From Candidatus Fermentithermobacillaceae bacterium (GTDB lineage: Bacteria > Bacillota > Sulfobacillia > Fermentithermobacillales > Fermentithermobacillaceae): a stretch of 47,050 nt of DNA. Of this stretch, positions 43,673-47,050 are shown piece by piece (within the stretch, counting starts at the first letter, position 1; every line of letters begins with the position of its first letter). The DNA is taken from the NCBI GenBank assembly GCA_012837895.1, contig DUQH01000084.1, positions 1 through 47,050 of the forward strand, given 5' to 3'. The notes beneath the pieces were generated by a model. It saw nothing but the letters and a program-made list of their open reading frames with translations. It did no database searches and was not told the origin of the DNA. The translations under genes were made by a program, and so were the position numbers.

Positions 43673-45628
43673 TTAGCTATGTGACAAATCTCTTTCCACA
43701 AGCAACCTGTATTTTGAGTCCGGGTTGGCCATGAGATCTTCGTGCGTTCCCCGCTCTGTTATTGCACCGTTTTCAAGGTACAGGATTTCGTCGGCGCTCT
43801 CAACCGTAGACAGCCTGTGGGCGATTACGATGCAAGTGCGCGTTTCCATGAGCTGCCGCAAAGCATCTTGGACCAACCTTTCAGATCCGGTATCAAGGGA
43901 CGATGTAGCTTCGTCCAGCAGGAGCACAGGCGCGTCCTTGAAAACAGCCCTGGCAATGGCAATCCGCTGCCGTTGGCCGCCTGATAGGTTCCTACCTCTT
44001 TGTCCCACCTGTGAATGAACCCCTTCTGGCAAGCTGCGTACAAAGCCGCCGGCGTGGGCGATGGCAAGTGCTTTTTCAACGTTGTCTACGCCTGGGTCAG
44101 GGGCAGCAACTTGTGCATGACCTTGCACGTTCTCCAGGACCGTTCCTGAAAACAAGAACGCGTCTTGGGGGACATACGAGAATTTGGCCCGCCAGGATTC
44201 CAAACTCGTTTGATAGATGCTTTGACCTTCCACCACTATATCCCCTGACAAGGGAGGATACAGGCCGAGCAATAACTTAAACAGGGTTGTCTTGCCGCTG
44301 CCCGATGGGCCTACAACTGCTACGGTCTTACCTCTGGGTACGGCAAAAGAGACGTTCTCCAGGGCATTCCCTGTGCTTCCTGGGTACCTGAAGGTTAAGC
44401 CTCTCACCAGTATGGCAGGTTGCCCCGTTTCTGCACTGGCTAAGGGTTCAACCGTACATGGGGGTTTTCCAATGGTTTTGGTCGTGCTTTCAGTAGTGGT
44501 TTCTCTAGTGATTTCAGTAGGCGTTGCTGTATGGGAAGGAGCGGTCCGTGTGTAGACGACGGGTTCACCAGGGGCGTCGAGTATCTCCAGAACTCTTTCG
44601 CCTGCAGCCAGGTTTGCCTGAATTCCCGCAATTGCGGCACCCAGCGTGGAGAACAAGTTCCTTACCGGGTTCATGAGCTGTACTATGGCTACAAGCACCG
44701 GTATCAGGGTGGGCTTGAGGATGGCCTGGTGGGCAGCGTACACAACGAAGAGCATCCTGGCAACCCCTGCGATCCCGTCTGCGGCTGAGTGTCCGGCTTC
44801 CAGGTATGTCTGGCGCATGCCCGCCTTGTGTACTTGTGTGGCCTGGCCAACTACACGCATGTGCATGATATCAGACAGATTGAAAGTCCTGATAACTTCA
44901 GCTCCTTGGATGAGGTCTGAAAACCCGGACACAAGTTTTCCCTTGTTTTCCTGAAGTGTCTTCCCGGCTTCCCTGAGCCGGGGAGCAAAGAGTAAACTGG
45001 CGATAACCGGCAGGGCACATATTGCAATAGACATGAGGCCGAGTTCCGGATCAAGCATCACAGCGTAAATGGCAGCCCCTGTTCCTGAAAAAACCGTGTT
45101 GGCCAGGACCTGAAACGATTGGCTGAAAACCGTACCTGCAAGGGTGGTGTCGTTGGTTGCCCTGGAGAGGATATCACCTGAGTGCCGTTGTTCCATGGCT
45201 GCTACAGGCATCTTCAAGACCGTGTGAAAGAAGGCATCTCTCAAGTCACCCAGAGCCATGGTGGTTGCGTTGATGAGTTTTCTTCCTGTCCAGAACACAA
45301 GCGCGCCTGCGGCAAGAATAGTTGTGGTCATAAGGCCTACCGACCCCAGGATAGCACGGGTATCCACAGCCATTGCACCACGGGCAAAGTCCATGAGCAT
45401 TCGTGCAAACAGTACGTTAATTCCCAAGTTGGCCAGGGCTATGCCTGCGATGCCTGTAAGATAGGCGGCGGTATAAGGTTTCATGAATTGGAACAGGCGC
45501 TGCAAGACCTTAGGTTGTCTCTCTGCCCGGGCGTTTGCGTGAGATTTGCCAGCATCGGGTTGGAGTGCTGGCTGCTGTGCCGGCCCTGTCCTAGCGGTCC
45601 TAGCGGTCTTGCCCGGAGTTGAAGCCAC
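43673..45628 (-). CDS. ABC exporter subunit (membrane plus ATPase), second half
   Basis: A 651-residue type IV ABC exporter half. The first 55 residues are polar, then six membrane helices, then a nucleotide-binding domain with Walker A GPSGSGKTTLF, signature LSGGQRQRIAIARA, Walker B VLLLDEATSSLD and switch IAHRLST. Between the membrane and ATPase parts is an unusual Thr/Ser-rich linker of about 50 residues (TPTEITRETTTESTTKTIGK is the core). GAGGAGGTG lies before GTG 45628. It is only three bases after the preceding subunit, so they likely form a heterodimer. The substrate is unknown. Confidence 0.92.
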   Translation of the reverse strand: MASTPGKTARTARTGPAQQPALQPDAGKSHANARAERQPKVLQRLFQFMKPYTAAYLTGIAGIALANLGINVLFARMLMDFARGAMAVDTRAILGSVGLMTTTILAAGALVFWTGRKLINATTMALGDLRDAFFHTVLKMPVAAMEQRHSGDILSRATNDTTLAGTVFSQSFQVLANTVFSGTGAAIYAVMLDPELGLMSIAICALPVIASLLFAPRLREAGKTLQENKGKLVSGFSDLIQGAEVIRTFNLSDIMHMRVVGQATQVHKAGMRQTYLEAGHSAADGIAGVARMLFVVYAAHQAILKPTLIPVLVAIVQLMNPVRNLFSTLGAAIAGIQANLAAGERVLEILDAPGEPVVYTRTAPSHTATPTEITRETTTESTTKTIGKPPCTVEPLASAETGQPAILVRGLTFRYPGSTGNALENVSFAVPRGKTVAVVGPSGSGKTTLFKLLLGLYPPLSGDIVVEGQSIYQTSLESWRAKFSYVPQDAFLFSGTVLENVQGHAQVAAPDPGVDNVEKALAIAHAGGFVRSLPEGVHSQVGQRGRNLSGGQRQRIAIARAVFKDAPVLLLDEATSSLDTGSERLVQDALRQLMETRTCIVIAHRLSTVESADEILYLENGAITERGTHEDLMANPDSKYRLLVERDLSHS

Positions 45629-45631
45629 CTG

Positions 45632-47050
45632 CTACACCTCCTCTGAGAGATTATTGTCCTGGAGGTTATTGTCCTGTTCTAGCCCGGTTTCTTCCGCAGA
45701 GCGATGAGAATCTCCAGAGCTAGCCGGCGAAGCAGAGTGATCCTGCCCGCTTTGCTGCGAAGAATAAAGGGTGGCGTAGCGTCCCTTAGCTTCCATGAGA
45801 GATGCATGGGTTCCGCTTTCAACCAAGGTGCCGCCCTCAAGTACATAGATCCTGTCCATGTTCACGATGGTTGAAAGCCTGTGGGCGATTGCCATGACCG
45901 TCCTACCTTCAAACATCTCCATCAGGCTGTCCAACACTTGGCGTTCTACATCGTAGTCCATCGCTGACGTTGCTTCATCAAGCAACAGTATTTCCGGTTC
46001 GCGCAGGATGGCACGTGCCAGCGACAAGCGCTGGCGTTCCCCGCCTGAAAACCTGCCTGCCATCTCGCCTGCCTGGGTCTCATAGGCATCAGGCAATTCA
46101 CTGATGAAACCGCTTATGCAGGCAGTATTGGCCGCCCGGTTCACTTCCTCCATAGTGACATCAGGCATGCCCATGGTAAGGTTTTCCCTGATGGAATAGG
46201 GAAACAAGTATGTATCCTGGCTTACCTTGGCGAAGTGAGAACGCAGGTGTCTGAGGGACCATTTGCTCACGTCATGTCCTCCAACGAGAACTGTCCCCTG
46301 GTCCGGTTCGTACTCGCCAAGCAACAGTCTGAAGATAGTGGACTTTCCCGAACCGCTTGATCCTGCAAAGGCCACCTTTTCCCCTTGTTCCACAGTGAAA
46401 CTTACATTTTTCAGGGCAGGCTCTTTAGCATCCGGATACGCAAAGGTTACGTTCTGGAATTCAACCACAGGGACGCCTTCAATGAATTCAAATGGTTTGC
46501 CGCATTCACGTTCCACGGGTATCCGGAGCACTTCCAGCACACGTTCTAAAGCGGCTGAATTGGATGCAATCTCACCCAGGTTTCTGGGTAAGCCCTCCAT
46601 GGGGAAAGTAACAAAATTGAGGAGATCTATGAACGCAAATAACACACCGAAAGTGACGCGGCCCTGGAGCATCAGGATGCCTCCCAGACCAAACACCAGG
46701 AGGAACGGTGTGAAGGAAACAATCAGGCCCACTGAAGCCAGCAGTGCCGCAAAGGTGTTCCGGCGCGTGCTCTTCTCCAGCCATATCTTGCTGTACAGGC
46801 GGAATCTTTCAGACAGGTTCTTCCCCAGTCCGAATACCCTGGCGATGGCGGCCCCAGCTATGGATTCTTCCATCAGAACGCTGATCTCGCTCAAAGCTTC
46901 CTGGGCTTCTTTGGTAAGTGCAGCCAGGGGCCCCTGGAGTTTTCCGGCTGCAAAGAAAATAAGCGGTGTGCCGAACACAGCCACGATCGCCAGGAGCCAG
47001 TCTTTGTATACCATGTAACACACTGCCAGTATTGCAGTGAGGAGTCCTGA
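45632..47050 (-). CDS. ABC exporter subunit, first half (cut by window end)
   Basis: Open to the window edge, so the N-terminal helices are missing. Visible are several membrane helices, then the nucleotide-binding domain: Walker A GSSGSGKST, signature FSGGERQRLSLARA, Walker B ILLLDEATSAMD and IAHRLST. Both ATPase halves keep the catalytic Glu. The C-terminus is a polar tail (LQDNNLQDNNL-like repeats) ending SEEV, with its last bases serving as ribosome site for the next gene. It probably pairs with the 651-residue subunit downstream. Confidence 0.9.
   Translation of the reverse strand, partial: SGLLTAILAVCYMVYKDWLLAIVAVFGTPLIFFAAGKLQGPLAALTKEAQEALSEISVLMEESIAGAAIARVFGLGKNLSERFRLYSKIWLEKSTRRNTFAALLASVGLIVSFTPFLLVFGLGGILMLQGRVTFGVLFAFIDLLNFVTFPMEGLPRNLGEIASNSAALERVLEVLRIPVERECGKPFEFIEGVPVVEFQNVTFAYPDAKEPALKNVSFTVEQGEKVAFAGSSGSGKSTIFRLLLGEYEPDQGTVLVGGHDVSKWSLRHLRSHFAKVSQDTYLFPYSIRENLTMGMPDVTMEEVNRAANTACISGFISELPDAYETQAGEMAGRFSGGERQRLSLARAILREPEILLLDEATSAMDYDVERQVLDSLMEMFEGRTVMAIAHRLSTIVNMDRIYVLEGGTLVESGTHASLMEAKGRYATLYSSQQSGQDHSASPASSGDSHRSAEETGLEQDNNLQDNNLSEEV

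Overview
The window looks like a chromosomal segment of a spore-forming, anaerobic, fermentative member of the Bacillota (Clostridia or a related class). The evidence is a CotF-type spore coat protein, a PdaB-like polysaccharide deacetylase, a YjcZ-like small membrane protein, a GerD-like protein, the NADH-sensing repressor Rex, a biotin-dependent sodium-pumping decarboxylase of the methylmalonyl-CoA type, and Shine-Dalgarno-led genes with many GTG/TTG starts. Base composition appears even along the window. I see no prophage, insertion sequence, tRNA, rRNA or CRISPR array. The species cannot be fixed from the sequence alone.

Layout. 1-460 is a non-coding 196-bp tandem duplication ending in a good sigma-A promoter for polA. 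0.46-9.4 kb is a plus-strand housekeeping run: polA, coaE, a thioredoxin, threonine aldolase, rarA, two small proteins, an AI-2E/PerM permease and a 3-hydroxybutyryl-CoA dehydrogenase. 9.5-12.2 kb holds mostly minus-strand single genes: an adenosine-specific kinase family protein, an AbrB/PIN pair whose PIN domain has lost most acidic residues, a 30-residue YjcZ-like gene and cotF; the one plus-strand gene there is a glutaredoxin. 12.6-15.2 kb carries glutamate dehydrogenase, a purine-rich untranslated stretch of about 550 bp ending in a terminator, and thiamine pyrophosphokinase. 15.3-18.1 kb is minus-strand: the deacetylase and a four-gene set of small membrane proteins, a YbaB-like protein and an unknown helical protein. 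18.4-24.7 kb has an M19 dipeptidase-like protein, a glycerate kinase fused to a Nudix domain, a promoter plus long hairpin that could make a small RNA, and two exported proteins of unknown role. 24.8-31.0 kb holds an orphan ABC ATPase, a GerD-like gene, lgt, a PAS-GAF-GGDEF diguanylate cyclase, a CCA-adding-type enzyme, a Gx-type membrane protein and rex.

31.2-36.4 kb is the metabolic centrepiece: mmdA, mmdD, mmdC and mmdB, then the B12-binding subunit of methylmalonyl-CoA mutase and its MeaB chaperone. Together these would interconvert succinyl-CoA, methylmalonyl-CoA and propionyl-CoA and couple decarboxylation to sodium export, but the large mutase subunit and the epimerase are not here. 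36.4-37.2 kb is an 860-bp gene-free stretch with a terminator and an array of 12 (plus one decayed) 17-bp hyphenated palindromes in 105-bp higher-order repeats. It lies directly before an HspR-like regulator, dnaK and grpE. 40.4-47.05 kb is a minus-strand cluster with two halves of an ABC exporter, an LmbE-type deacetylase, a GH4 glycosidase and a BadF-type sugar kinase, which suggests amino-sugar disaccharide use.

The strongest candidates for undescribed biology are the helically phased palindrome array at 36.6-37.04 kb, the promoter-hairpin unit at 21.03-21.14 kb, the long untranslated purine-rich region at 13.85-14.4 kb, and the small-protein operon at 16.15-18.12 kb.
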